From contig CAMMMX010000005.1 in NCBI GenBank assembly GCA_946498095.1, forward strand, positions 60,518 to 124,517: a DNA stretch of 64,000 nt. The letters are read 5' to 3'. Made by a program: the position numbers and the translations under genes. Under the pieces are notes generated by a model that saw nothing but the letters and a program-made list of their open reading frames with translations, did not search any database and was not told where the DNA came from. Each line of letters begins with the position of its first letter. Within the stretch, counting starts at the first letter, position 1. Origin of the DNA: an uncultured Clostridia bacterium (lineage in GTDB: Bacteria; Bacillota; Clostridia; Oscillospirales; Ruminococcaceae). Shown one piece after another: positions 34,570 through 43,910 of this stretch.

Positions 34570-35430
34570 ATGTTGGATAAGCTTTTTCAGGCGGGGTTGG
34601 TTCCCGTTATTCAAATAGAGGACGCCTCTCAAGCGGGAGAGCTTGCGCAGGCGCTGTGCAGGGGGGGATTGCCGGTAGCCGAGGTGACGATGCGGACACC
34701 GGCCGCTGTCGCCGCCATCCGGGAAATGAGATACGCGCAACCGGAGATGGTCGTTGGTGCGGGAACGGTCCTGACCATGGAACAGCTTGAACGGGCGCTG
34801 GAGGCAGGTGCACAGTTCATCGTCAGTCCCTGCTTCAACGAGAAGATCGTGGCGGCCTGTATGGAGAGGGGGACTCCTGTCTTGCCAGGATGTTCCACGG
34901 TCTCTGAGGTAGACCGCGCGAGAGAGATGGGGCTGTCCGTAGTCAAATTTTTCCCCGCGCAGGCGTCGGGCGGCGTGCAGGCAATCAAGGCGATTGCCGC
35001 TCCATATGTAGGGATGCGTTTCATGCCTACCGGCGGCGTGTCTCTAGACAACTTGCATGACTATCTGTCCTGCTCGCAGGTGGTTTGCTGTGGTGGAAGC
35101 TTTATGGTACCGGGCAGTCTGCTGCGTTCCGGCGACGTTGCGGGAATCGAACGCTTGACGCGCGCTGCGGTGAAGGAGATGCTCGGTTTACAGATACGCA
35201 GCTTATATGCGGCGCAGGATGTCTCGTTGCTGCCGTCATCGCCGGCGACTCAATCTCTTTTTCAGACGTGTGAAGAAAACAAAGTGCTGCTTACCGCGGC
35301 TCATCTTTCTCGGGCAAAGGATTATTTCCGTCTGACTGGTGTCGAGTTCGACGAGGTGAAGAATGGAATTCGCCTGCGGGAAAGCTTTGGGGGGCTTGCT
35401 GTTTACATAGAGCAGGAAGGGGCCTGTTAA
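34570..35430 (+). CDS. eda: KDPG/KHG aldolase with C-terminal extension
   Basis: A 286-aa bifunctional 2-keto-3-deoxy-6-phosphogluconate / 4-hydroxy-2-oxoglutarate aldolase. It cleaves KDPG to pyruvate and glyceraldehyde-3-phosphate. The class I active site is present: Glu38 and Arg42 in AEVTMRT, and Schiff-base Lys126 in VVKFFPA. The phosphate site MPTGGV follows. The catalytic barrel ends near residue 205. About 80 more residues follow (with HLSRAKDYFRLTGVEFDE and GGLAVYIEQ), beyond the usual length of about 210. A similar tail occurs in other clostridial homologues and resembles a half glyoxalase-like module (from memory). It heads the KDG operon. Confidence 0.9.
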   Translation: MLDKLFQAGLVPVIQIEDASQAGELAQALCRGGLPVAEVTMRTPAAVAAIREMRYAQPEMVVGAGTVLTMEQLERALEAGAQFIVSPCFNEKIVAACMERGTPVLPGCSTVSEVDRAREMGLSVVKFFPAQASGGVQAIKAIAAPYVGMRFMPTGGVSLDNLHDYLSCSQVVCCGGSFMVPGSLLRSGDVAGIERLTRAAVKEMLGLQIRSLYAAQDVSLLPSSPATQSLFQTCEENKVLLTAAHLSRAKDYFRLTGVEFDEVKNGIRLRESFGGLAVYIEQEGAC

Positions 35431-35565
35431 TCATTCGCTTTCTGGCTTGGAGAAATGATTTCTCAATTTGTCATGAAGCACATAGGAGGGGGCGCTTCTC
35501 TTCTCGGCGCCGTGCATTTGCAGGCTGTGATAAACTGAGCAGCTTGAATGAAAGGATGAGTCATT

Positions 35566-36603
35566 ATGGAGATGAAAGAAAAAATGATGGTCTGTTTTGG
35601 AGAAATCCTGATGCGGCTATCTCCTCAAGGGTATGACCGCTTTTTGCAGGCAGATCAATGGGACATCATCTTCGGTGGGGGAGAGGCAAATGTAGCAGCG
35701 GCGCTGTCGGGTTTTGGTATGCCGTCACGATTTGTCACCAAACTGCCGGACAATGATGTTGCACGCGCCTGCGTTCGCCAGCTTAGGAGCTTTGGTGTCG
35801 ATACGTCTCAAATCGTTTACGGCGGCGACAGGATGGCGATTTATTTTCTAGAGCGAGGTGCGGGAGAGCGTCCATCCAAGGTCATCTATGATCGGAAATA
35901 CTCCTCTATGTCGATGTGTAGTTTTGAGGACTTCGACTGGGACGCTTCGTTTGCCGAAGCGGGTTGGTTCCATGTGTCGGGGATCACGCCCGCCATCGGG
36001 CCGCAGATGCCTGACGTAACGCTGCGGGCACTGCAGGAAGCGAAAAAACGGGGACTCTGCGTCAGCTGTGACGTCAACTTCCGTAGCCTTCTGTGGGACA
36101 CCCAAACGGCAGGGAAGGCGATGTGCAGCCTCTTGCCTTATGTCGACGTATGCATTACCAATGAAGAGCATGCAAAGACGGTACTAGGTATCCGTACTTC
36201 ACGGGAGAATCCCGGCGACGAGGTCGATTACGTCTCCTGTCGAGAGATTGCACAGTCGATCGCACAGGTTTATGGTTGCCGGAAGGTAGCGATTACACTG
36301 CGTAGGACAATCAGCGCGCAGGTCAATCTATGGGGAAGCTATCTTTACGACGCGGACAGCGGCAGGGACGTCCATACCGATATGCATCAGGTGCAAATGA
36401 TCGACCGTGTCGGCAGCGGAGATGCGTTTTCTGCCGGTTTGATTTATGGGCTTGCGCATGGGGAGGACGATGGCAGCGCCCTCTCACTGGGGACGGGCGC
36501 ATGCTGCCTCAAGCATACGGTGGAAGGAGATATGGCGTTGATGTCGCTGGAAGAAGCGCGCCGCGCCGGACAGGGCGGGGGCAGTGCACGCGTGCAGCGC
36601 TGA
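35566..36603 (+). CDS. kdgK: 2-keto-3-deoxygluconate kinase (PfkB family)
   Basis: A 345-aa ribokinase-fold sugar kinase. The N-terminal GEILMRLSPQGYDRFLQAD is typical of KDG kinases. FGGGEANVAAALSGFG is the substrate-binding region. The C-terminal VGSGDAFSAGLIYGL is the PfkB signature (anion hole and catalytic Asp), with Ser in place of the usual Ala in GAGD. It phosphorylates KDG to KDPG, the substrate of the aldolase just upstream. GAAAGGA precedes ATG 35566. Specificity is assigned mainly from gene context. Confidence 0.88.
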   Translation: MEMKEKMMVCFGEILMRLSPQGYDRFLQADQWDIIFGGGEANVAAALSGFGMPSRFVTKLPDNDVARACVRQLRSFGVDTSQIVYGGDRMAIYFLERGAGERPSKVIYDRKYSSMSMCSFEDFDWDASFAEAGWFHVSGITPAIGPQMPDVTLRALQEAKKRGLCVSCDVNFRSLLWDTQTAGKAMCSLLPYVDVCITNEEHAKTVLGIRTSRENPGDEVDYVSCREIAQSIAQVYGCRKVAITLRRTISAQVNLWGSYLYDADSGRDVHTDMHQVQMIDRVGSGDAFSAGLIYGLAHGEDDGSALSLGTGACCLKHTVEGDMALMSLEEARRAGQGGGSARVQR

Positions 36604-36638
36604 TGGTGTCCGTCATGAAACGAAAAGGAGAGAGGTAA

Positions 36639-37646
36639 ATGGCAGCGACGATAAAAGACATTTCAAAAATGACAGGACTTTCGATTGCCACAATATCCAA
36701 GTACCTCAATGGGGGGAATGTGTTGGAACAAAACAGGAAAGCGATCGAGGAGGCGATCGAGCAGCTGGACTTCACCGTCAACGAGTTTGCGCGAAGCCTG
36801 AAGACTAGTAAGTCACGGACGATCGGTATCCTAATTCCGAACCTATCCAACACCTTCTCTACCAACCTGATTGCGCAGGCGGAGGATATGCTGCGTAACC
36901 AGGGGTACAGCGTTATCATTTCCAGCTGTAAAAATGATGTCCGACTGGAAAAGGAGTGTACCCGATTTCTTATCAGCAAAATGGTGGATGGCATCATCAG
37001 CATACCGGTATCGTCGGATGGAAGCTTCATTGAAATTGCGCAAAGCAAGAATGTTCCCATTGTGCTTGTTGACCGGTATACCAAGCCTTTATTATGCGAT
37101 TGCGTGATCATCAATAACCATGAGGCCGCTCGTGAAGCGACGCAGTACCTGATTAATAACGGGCACCGCCGGATCGCTTTCCTGGGTGGCGATGAACAGC
37201 TGTACACCTCTCTGGAACGCTATAATGGTTACCTGCAGGCGTTGCAGGACAGCGATATTACGCTGGATGAAAAGCTGTGTGCCTTCGGTGACTTGGCAAT
37301 GGAAAGCGGTTATAACCTGGCCAAGCAGCTTTTGCTGCGCAAGGATCCGCCAACGGCTATTTTTGTCGCGCAGTATCGGATGACGCTGGGCGCTATTATG
37401 GCGATCAATGAGCTGGGCGTCCGTATACCGGAGGATGTATCGGTCATCGGTTTCGACAACCTGGAGCAGACCCAGATTGTCAATCCGCCTTTGACGCTGG
37501 TATCACAGCCGCTGCACGAGATTGCGCGTTGCGCAGTGGATATGTTGTTGCGCCGGGTGGAAAACAGGGAAGACGCCGGGCGTCCTCCGCAGTTAATCAA
37601 GCTTGCTACGCAGCTTTATGTGCGTGGATCGGTACGTGCTGTTTAA
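36639..37646 (+). CDS. LacI-family transcriptional regulator of the KDG operon
   Basis: A 335-aa repressor. The N-terminal LacI HTH (IKDISKMTGLSIATISKYLNGGNVLEQNR, residues 5-33) and hinge helix (about 45-58) are followed by a periplasmic-binding-protein-like sensor domain. The sensor runs from TIGILIPNLSNTFSTNL to VIGFDNLEQTQIVNPPLTLVSQPLHEI. It lies inside the KDG operon, after kdgK (35 nt). The likely operators are the palindromes at 34521 and 45335. The effector is probably KDG or a related acid (inference, by analogy with KdgR). Confidence 0.9.
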   Translation: MAATIKDISKMTGLSIATISKYLNGGNVLEQNRKAIEEAIEQLDFTVNEFARSLKTSKSRTIGILIPNLSNTFSTNLIAQAEDMLRNQGYSVIISSCKNDVRLEKECTRFLISKMVDGIISIPVSSDGSFIEIAQSKNVPIVLVDRYTKPLLCDCVIINNHEAAREATQYLINNGHRRIAFLGGDEQLYTSLERYNGYLQALQDSDITLDEKLCAFGDLAMESGYNLAKQLLLRKDPPTAIFVAQYRMTLGAIMAINELGVRIPEDVSVIGFDNLEQTQIVNPPLTLVSQPLHEIARCAVDMLLRRVENREDAGRPPQLIKLATQLYVRGSVRAV

Positions 37647-37686
37647 TAGGCTTATAGCTGCAAACTTGATGTTTTACGGTCGCTCC

Positions 37687-37696
37687 GAAACGTATC
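37687..37696 (+). promoter_or_regulatory. Weak half-conserved operator-like site before the dehydratase
   Basis: GAAACGTATC matches 9 of 10 core bases of the uxaC site (GAAACGTTTC) but lacks the flanking GC arms. It lies 41 nt before ATG 37737. Confidence 0.25.
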
Positions 37697-37736
37697 AGGA
37701 CGATCCGCGAATGGAAACGAAGGGAGTATTTTCAGA

Positions 37737-39488
37737 ATGGAACATCTGCTCCGCAGCCAGCAAACGCGTGCAATCGCGCCGGAAATGGATCCGCTGCGTC
37801 TGGGAATGGGCTGGAGCCTTGAGGATTTGGAAAAGCCGCAGATTATGGTGGAAAGCACCTTTGGCGACAGCCATCCAGGGAGCGCGCATCTGCTTGAGCT
37901 GGTGCAGGAAGTTTGTATGGGAGTCAAAGAAGCTGGCGGGAAAGCAGCACGCTATTTTACCACTGATATCTGTGACGGGCAGGCGCAGGGGCATGACGGT
38001 ATCAATTATTCGCTTGCCTCACGGGATATGATCGCCAATATGGCGGAAATTCACGCGGGCGCAACGCCGTTTGACGCGGCAGTATTCGTCGCCAGTTGTG
38101 ACAAGGGTGTCCCCGCGCATCTGATGGCGGTGGGACGGGTGAATATTCCTACCGTGATGGTCACGGGCGGCGTGATGGATGCAGGGCCTGACTTGCTGAC
38201 GTTGGAACAGATTGGGAAATATAGCGCGATGTGCGCCCGTGGGGAAATTACAGAGGAACAGCTGACGTACTATAAACACAATGCCTGTCCCTCCTGCGGA
38301 GCTTGCTCCTTTATGGGGACAGCGTCAACGATGCAGATTATGGCGGAGGCCTTGGGACTGATGCTGCCGGGAACAGCACTGATGCCGGCAACGTCTCCAA
38401 AGCTGCGTCATGCGGCACGTCGTGCGGGGGCGCAGGCGGTGTGGTTGGCGAAAGAGGGATTATGTCCGCGGCATATCGTCACACGACGGTCGTTTGAGAA
38501 TGCGATTCTTGTCCATGCGGCGATTTCTGGCTCGACCAACTCTCTCCTGCATTTGCCCGCCACGGCGCATGAGTTTGGGCTTTCCCTCAGCGCCGATGTG
38601 TTTGACCGCCTGCACAGAGAAGCCTGTTACCTGCTGGACGTCCGCCCGGCAGGGCGTTGGCCGGCCTCCTACTTATATGCGGCCGGCGGTGTTCCCGCAC
38701 TGATGGAGCAGCTACGGGATGCACTGCATCTTGACGTGATGACCGTGACCGGCCGCACGCTGGGAGAAAATCTCGACGCATTGAAAGAGGATGGATACTA
38801 TGAGCGTTCTGACGAGATGCTGTAAGCACTGTCGCTGAAACGAGAGGATATCATTCGCAGCCGAGAGGTACCGCTAGGAAGGCAGGGTGCGATTGCGATC
38901 CTACGCGGTAACCTTGCGCCAGACGGTGCTGTGGTCAAACATACGGCCGTGCCCAAGGAGATGTACCGCGCACTGTTACGTGCGCGTCCCTTCGATTGCG
39001 AGGAGGACGCTATCGATGCGGTCCTGACAGGAAAAATCCGTCCCGGAGACGCGGTGATTATCCGCTATGAGGGCCCAAAAGGAAGCGGGATGCCAGAAAT
39101 GTTCTACACCACCGAAGCCATCGCATCCGACCCTGCCTTAGAGGCATCGATCGCCCTCATAACCGATGGGCGGTTTTCCGGTGCCTCCAAGGGGCCGGCG
39201 ATCGGACATGTTTCACCGGAAGCGGCTCAAGGCGGTCCTATCGCGCTTGTTGAGGAGGGGGACCTCATCCGCTTGGACATTCCGGCGCGGGAGCTTTCCC
39301 TTGTCGGTGTTTGCGGTCAGGAAAAAAGTCCGTCCGAAATAGAACAAGTCTTGCAGGCGCGGTGGGAGCGCTGGCAACCGCGTATGGCTAGATATCCAAG
39401 CGGCGTTTTGCATCTATTTACATCGCACGCGTCTTCTCCCATGCAGGGCGGATCGATAAATGCAGGAGAAAACAGTAGCGTCAATTGA
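37737..39488 (+). pseudogene. IlvD/Edd-family sugar-acid dehydratase interrupted by one in-frame TAA
   Basis: This frame encodes a 583-codon dehydratase of the dihydroxyacid/6-phosphogluconate dehydratase family. TAA at 38823-38825 (codon 363) breaks it. The same frame continues directly with ALSLKREDIIRSREVPLG and the family block ILRGNLAPDGAVVKHTA. It then runs through GPKGSGMPEMFY and LITDGRFSGASKGPAIGHVSPEA to a normal C-terminus. Fe-S and active-site residues are seen before the stop: CDGQAQGHDGINYS, ASCDKGVPAH (Cys121) and CPSCGACSFMGTA. It should make KDG from an aldonic acid for kdgK and eda. No other damage is visible, so this is a recent mutation, a sequencing error or a readthrough site. 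AGGGAG precedes the start. Confidence 0.85.
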
Positions 39489-39505
39489 TTTCTGTATGCG
39501 AATAG

Positions 39506-39534
39506 TTGTACCTGCAATACGGATATGGTATAAT
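39506..39534 (+). promoter_or_regulatory. Promoter of manA-glk
   Basis: TTGTAC (39506-39511), 17-bp spacer, TATAAT (39529-39534). The leader to ATG 39652 is about 110 nt. Confidence 0.65.
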
Positions 39535-39651
39535 AATTTTGAGTTGCTCGCCCGGATAGAACATTGCTGGGTGGCGTTGTTGTACGAATATTACGGCGGT
39601 TTGCAGACAAGCGAGACCGGCGGAATTTTGAAGGAAAGGCGTGGAGAATTC

Positions 39652-40614
39652 ATGAAACCAGTCAGGTTGAAACCGGCGTTTAAGGACTACATATGGGGCG
39701 GGACGCGTCTGCGTACCGACTTTGGAAAAGACTGCGACTTCGACAGGGTGGCAGAAAGCTGGGAGTTGTCCTGCCATAAGGATGGCCCCAGCATTGTGGA
39801 GAACGGCGAATACGCTGGCCTGACGCTTCCGCAGGCGATCGAAAAGGCAGGAAAAGGAGTGCTTGGCAGTAATTGCGAGCGATTTAAGGATTTTCCCATC
39901 CTTATCAAACTGATAGACGCCAAAGATAACCTTTCGGTACAGGTGCACCCGGATAACGATTACGCGCAGCGTGTCGAAGGTGAGTTTGGTAAGACCGAGA
40001 TGTGGTACGTCGTTGACGCCGATGAGGGCGCGCAGCTGTTGTACGGCTTTAAGAAAGAAATCAGTAAGGAAGAATTTCGCGCTTGTATCCGAGATAACAC
40101 GCTGCTTGACGTCGTCAGCAGTATTCCTGTGAAAAAGGGGGATGTCTTCTTCATCGACGCCGGTACCCTGCATGCGATTGGCAAAGGGATTCTGATCGCG
40201 GAAATCCAGCAGAATTCCAATACCACCTACCGTGTCTACGACTACGGGCGGGTCGGGAATGACGGCAAACCGCGTCCCTTGCATGTGGATAAAGCAGTCG
40301 ACGTGACCAAGCTATGTCCACCTGCGCGCAAGCCAGGACCAGCGGGTGAGCCGCGGCAACAGGATGGCTATGTCTGTACGCGTCTGGCAAGCTGCGAATA
40401 CTTCACCGTAGATGAGCTAAAGGTGGCTGAAAAGGCAGCTCTCTGTGCCGATTCTATCTCCTTCCATGCGCTGCTCTGCCTGAGCGGGGACGCCAAGGTG
40501 GTCTGTGCGGGCGAGACTCTTCCGATGAAAAAGGGCGACAGCCTCTTCCTTCCGGCGGACAGCGGCGATTATGTCATAGAGGGCGCCTGCGAGGTCATCC
40601 TCAGCAGGGTGTAG
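39652..40614 (+). CDS. manA: Mannose-6-phosphate isomerase, class I
   Basis: A 320-aa zinc cupin enzyme interconverting mannose-6-phosphate and fructose-6-phosphate. The N-terminal LKPAFKDYIWGGTRLR is typical. The metal ligands appear in VQVHPDN (Gln and His), KTEMWYV (Glu) and DAGTLHAIGKG (His). The C-terminal cupin half ends in KKGDSLFLPADSGDYVIEG. It has the length of the short Firmicute form. ATG 39652 is preferred because the homologous N-terminus begins there; an upstream frame open to 39460 overlaps the promoter. A glucokinase gene follows after 24 nt. Confidence 0.94.
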   Translation: MKPVRLKPAFKDYIWGGTRLRTDFGKDCDFDRVAESWELSCHKDGPSIVENGEYAGLTLPQAIEKAGKGVLGSNCERFKDFPILIKLIDAKDNLSVQVHPDNDYAQRVEGEFGKTEMWYVVDADEGAQLLYGFKKEISKEEFRACIRDNTLLDVVSSIPVKKGDVFFIDAGTLHAIGKGILIAEIQQNSNTTYRVYDYGRVGNDGKPRPLHVDKAVDVTKLCPPARKPGPAGEPRQQDGYVCTRLASCEYFTVDELKVAEKAALCADSISFHALLCLSGDAKVVCAGETLPMKKGDSLFLPADSGDYVIEGACEVILSRV

Positions 40615-40638
40615 GCGTTCATATAGGGGGAGAAACGG

Positions 40639-41592
40639 ATGAAATATTATATTGGCGTCGATCTGGGCGGGACAAACATCGTCTCCGGCGTGGTGGATGA
40701 AAACTGTCACATCCTCGCAAAAGCCAAGCTGCCGACCAATACGCCACGTAGTGGAAAAGAAATAGCGGAGGATATGGCTCAAACAGCCCGTATGGCCGTT
40801 GAAGAGGCTGGTCTGACAATGGCGGATATTGAAAGCGTAGGGATCGGCGCGCCTGGAACCATCAATCGGGATACCAATATCATTGAGTATTCCAATAATA
40901 TCGAGTTTTACGATGAGCCCATGGGCGCGCATATGACAGCGCTGCTGGGTAAGACGGTGTATATGGACAACGATGCCAACGCAGCGGCTCTGGGCGAATG
41001 TGTTGCAGGTGCGGCGCAGGGCGCCAAGGACGCCGTCGTTATTACGCTGGGGACGGGTATCGGCTCAGGTATCATCATAGACGGGAAAATATACTCCGGC
41101 TTTAACTTTGCTGGCGCAGAGGTCGGCCATACTGTGATTGAAGTAGATGGACGTCTGTGTACTTGTGGACGCAGGGGCTGCTTTGAGGCTTACGCGTCGG
41201 CGACAGGTTTGATCGCTTCGACGAAGGAAGCGATCAGTGTGCACCCGGATGGCGTGCTTGCGCAGACTGCGCAGGAGGAAGGCAAGGTCAGCGCGCGAAC
41301 GGCCTTCAACGCCATGCGTAAGGGAGATGCAGCAGCGAAGGCCGTTGTCGAGAGCTACATCAAGTATTTGGCTGCGGGAATCGCGAATGTGATCAATGTC
41401 TTCCAGCCGCAGGTGCTTTGCATCGGCGGGGGTGTCTGCAACGAGGGAGAGCCGTTGATGGCGCCGCTGCGGGAACAGGTTTACGAGCAACTGTTTTCAC
41501 GTCACTCCAAGCGGCAGACGCGTATTGTCACCGCACAGCTGGGCAATGACGCAGGTATCATCGGCGCAGCGATGCTGGGGGTGCGCAGGTGA
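40639..41592 (+). CDS. glcK: ROK-family glucokinase
   Basis: A 317-aa sugar kinase. Phosphate-binding DLGGTNI is at residues 8-14, and the active-site DNDANAAALGE lies near 112-122. TLGTGIGSGIIIDG and EVGH (substrate binding) follow. The ROK zinc motif CTCGRRGCFEAYAS is intact near 174-187, unlike the ROK-like regulator at 4938. It feeds hexose phosphates into glycolysis alongside manA, with which it is cotranscribed. Fructose or N-acetylmannosamine remain possible substrates. A terminator follows at 41617. Confidence 0.9.
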   Translation: MKYYIGVDLGGTNIVSGVVDENCHILAKAKLPTNTPRSGKEIAEDMAQTARMAVEEAGLTMADIESVGIGAPGTINRDTNIIEYSNNIEFYDEPMGAHMTALLGKTVYMDNDANAAALGECVAGAAQGAKDAVVITLGTGIGSGIIIDGKIYSGFNFAGAEVGHTVIEVDGRLCTCGRRGCFEAYASATGLIASTKEAISVHPDGVLAQTAQEEGKVSARTAFNAMRKGDAAAKAVVESYIKYLAAGIANVINVFQPQVLCIGGGVCNEGEPLMAPLREQVYEQLFSRHSKRQTRIVTAQLGNDAGIIGAAMLGVRR

Positions 41593-41616
41593 GCGTTCGC
41601 TACAATCTTCTATAGT

Positions 41617-41665
41617 CAAAAACACCGTCTGGCGGATTGATTCCCTGCTGGACGGTGTTTTTGTC
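41617..41665 (+). terminator. Terminator after glcK
   Basis: A 13-bp stem CAAAAACACCGTC (41617-41629) with GACGGTGTTTTTG (41651-41663). The T-run is within the 3' arm. It can also stop the converging minus-strand helicase transcript. Confidence 0.8.
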
Positions 41666-41738
41666 ATTGCTATTCGATCATGGAAACGATGAATCAGGGT
41701 GCCGATCGACATAAACTTCCATTCGTTCTGTCGTGCTA

Positions 41739-43868
41739 TCAGTGGACCAGCGTCAACCCCTGGTAATCGAATCGGATTGGCTTGACTCCGCTGAGAAAAC
41801 GAATATAATAGGTTTGGGATTTTTCGTCGGCTTGTTCTATAATCCCTTCCCCAAATGCTTTATGCCGTACTTGTGTCCCAGGTGAATAGATCTTTTGCTG
41901 CTTGTACTCCTTCACTTGTACAGCATATTCCTCCATCACCGCTGGAGGAACGTCTCCGACAGTATCTATAAGATTTCTGTCGATGTCCTGCAGAAAGCGC
42001 GAAGGAACCTTGGAATAACCTTTAGCGCCATACCCCTCGCTTTCGCTGAGGTAGAGCATCTTTTTCGCCCTTGTTAGAGCGACGAAAGCAAGACGTCGCT
42101 CTTCCTCCAATGCATTCTCTTTGCGTTCCTCTAAGGCCCGGGCGGACGGAAAGATGCGCTCCGTCAAGCCGCAGAGGAATACGGTGTCGAATTCCAGTCC
42201 CTTGGCCGTATGGATAGTCATAATTTTCACGGTGTCTTTCCGGCTATTGCCGTCGGCGTCCCGCAGTAGTGCCATATTTTGCAGAAAAGTGTCCAAAGAA
42301 AGGGGCTCGCCATATTCTCGCTCTTGCATAACGATACTGCTTAGCAGCTCACCGATATTGTCCAGACGTTCGATGTCCCCACTTTCCCGTATGTATAGCT
42401 CGTATTTCGTCTCCAACAGGACGCGCTGAAGTAGTTCCGAGACAGGAAGCGTTTTCGCTTCCTCCCGAAGCGATTCAATAGCGGAGACAAAATCAGCAGC
42501 CGCACAGCCTCGCAGGGAAGGATGTGCCAGATTACATTTGAGGGTATCGTATAGGCTGGCACCAGTTTCCTGGGCCTTGTCCTTGAGAAACTGCATTTTA
42601 CTTTTACCGAACTTACGTCGGGGTACGTTGACAATCCGTTGGAAGGACAGATCATCGCCGCTTGCGATAAGACGCAGGTAGGACAGGACGTCCTTGATTT
42701 CGGTACGTTCATAGAAACCGATCCCACCGTAGACGGCATAGGGGATATTGGACGCGAGAAAGCCCTGCTCTATAAAACAGGAGACGTGGTTGGAGCGGTA
42801 AAGGACGGCGATATCACTGTAGCTGCCGCCTTTTTCTACATGACGCTGGATTTCACCGGTAATGAACGCGATCTCCTCCCGGTCATTCTTGCCATGAAAA
42901 TAGACGGGACGGGGGCCGTGAGGAAGCTTGGTGAAAAGCTCCTTTTTGATTCGTACCCGGTTCTTTTCTATCAGAGAGTTAGCAGCGGCAAGGATTTCCG
43001 GGGTACTGCGGTAGTTTTCTCCCATGAGGATTGTCCTGCATGGACGCACCTTTTGATCGAAATCCAGCAGGACACCCATCTGAGAACCACGCCATTCGTA
43101 AATGTTCTGATCGGGGTCGCCTACGACGAACCAGTTTCGGTTGACAGCTGTTAGCCGGCGAATCAGCTTGAATTCCTTGGCAGTAATATCCTGAAACTCA
43201 TCTACCATCACATAATGCAAGCGCTTCTGCCATTTTTCCTCGGTGTCAGGGTAGTGATCGAACAAATAGATGGTGAAGTTGATGAGATCGGAGAAATCCA
43301 GCGCAAAATATTTCTTTTGTTTTTCGATGTAGCGGAAAATAATCGCTTCCCGCTTGTCGCGATACTGAAGCTTCTGAAAGTCAAACTCTGGATCTGTGAG
43401 GTAGTCCAGATAGTAGAACTGGTTTTTTTCTATTCGGATCTGTTCCTGCATGAAACGGAAACTGGCCGTATCCATGCGGATACCCAGTTCTTCATATATT
43501 TCTTCCAATATTTTCTTTTGATCAACGTTGTCTATGACAATAAAATTTTCAGGATAAAGAAGCTTGGAGATGTCCTCACGCAGAATTCGGGTACAGAAGG
43601 AGTGCAGCGTCGCGACGAATGACGTGTCAAAAGACTGCCCCAACATTTTCTTAATACGCTGTTTCATTTCATTGGCTGCTTTGTTGGTGAAGGTGATGCA
43701 CAGCACGTTGGAGGGGGAAATTCCTAAATCGTTTATCAGATAAGCGTACCGGTGGGTCAGCGCTCGGGTTTTCCCCGAGCCTGCTCCAGCGATGACACGG
43801 ACGTACCCCTCCGTAGCTGTGACCGCCTCCTTCTGCGCGTCGTTAAGCGCATGAAGGATATCGGACAT
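41739..43868 (-). CDS. UvrD/PcrA-family superfamily 1 DNA helicase
   Basis: A 709-aa 3'-5' helicase. Motif I is AGAGSGKTRALTHR (near 27-40), Ia is ITFTNKAANEM, II is DEFQD, and III is VVGDPDQNIYEWRGS. Motif IV/V includes YRSN and TIHTAKGLEFDTVFL, and motif VI is ALTRAKK. A C-terminal Tudor-like segment (GTQVRHKAFGEGII) is the RNA polymerase-binding region known from PcrA/UvrD. It is slightly shorter than PcrA and could be the second clostridial paralogue (YjcD-like). It acts in repair and in removing stalled complexes. It is a single-gene unit. Confidence 0.92.
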   Translation of the reverse strand: MSDILHALNDAQKEAVTATEGYVRVIAGAGSGKTRALTHRYAYLINDLGISPSNVLCITFTNKAANEMKQRIKKMLGQSFDTSFVATLHSFCTRILREDISKLLYPENFIVIDNVDQKKILEEIYEELGIRMDTASFRFMQEQIRIEKNQFYYLDYLTDPEFDFQKLQYRDKREAIIFRYIEKQKKYFALDFSDLINFTIYLFDHYPDTEEKWQKRLHYVMVDEFQDITAKEFKLIRRLTAVNRNWFVVGDPDQNIYEWRGSQMGVLLDFDQKVRPCRTILMGENYRSTPEILAAANSLIEKNRVRIKKELFTKLPHGPRPVYFHGKNDREEIAFITGEIQRHVEKGGSYSDIAVLYRSNHVSCFIEQGFLASNIPYAVYGGIGFYERTEIKDVLSYLRLIASGDDLSFQRIVNVPRRKFGKSKMQFLKDKAQETGASLYDTLKCNLAHPSLRGCAAADFVSAIESLREEAKTLPVSELLQRVLLETKYELYIRESGDIERLDNIGELLSSIVMQEREYGEPLSLDTFLQNMALLRDADGNSRKDTVKIMTIHTAKGLEFDTVFLCGLTERIFPSARALEERKENALEEERRLAFVALTRAKKMLYLSESEGYGAKGYSKVPSRFLQDIDRNLIDTVGDVPPAVMEEYAVQVKEYKQQKIYSPGTQVRHKAFGEGIIEQADEKSQTYYIRFLSGVKPIRFDYQGLTLVH

Positions 43869-43910
43869 TTTCCCCCTCCTTTGCTGTTTGGTTCCGGTTG
43901 TTACCGCAAA

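Noticed and set aside
39481..40284. 267-aa minus-strand open frame
   Set aside because: Antisense to manA and its promoter; no domain or start signal.
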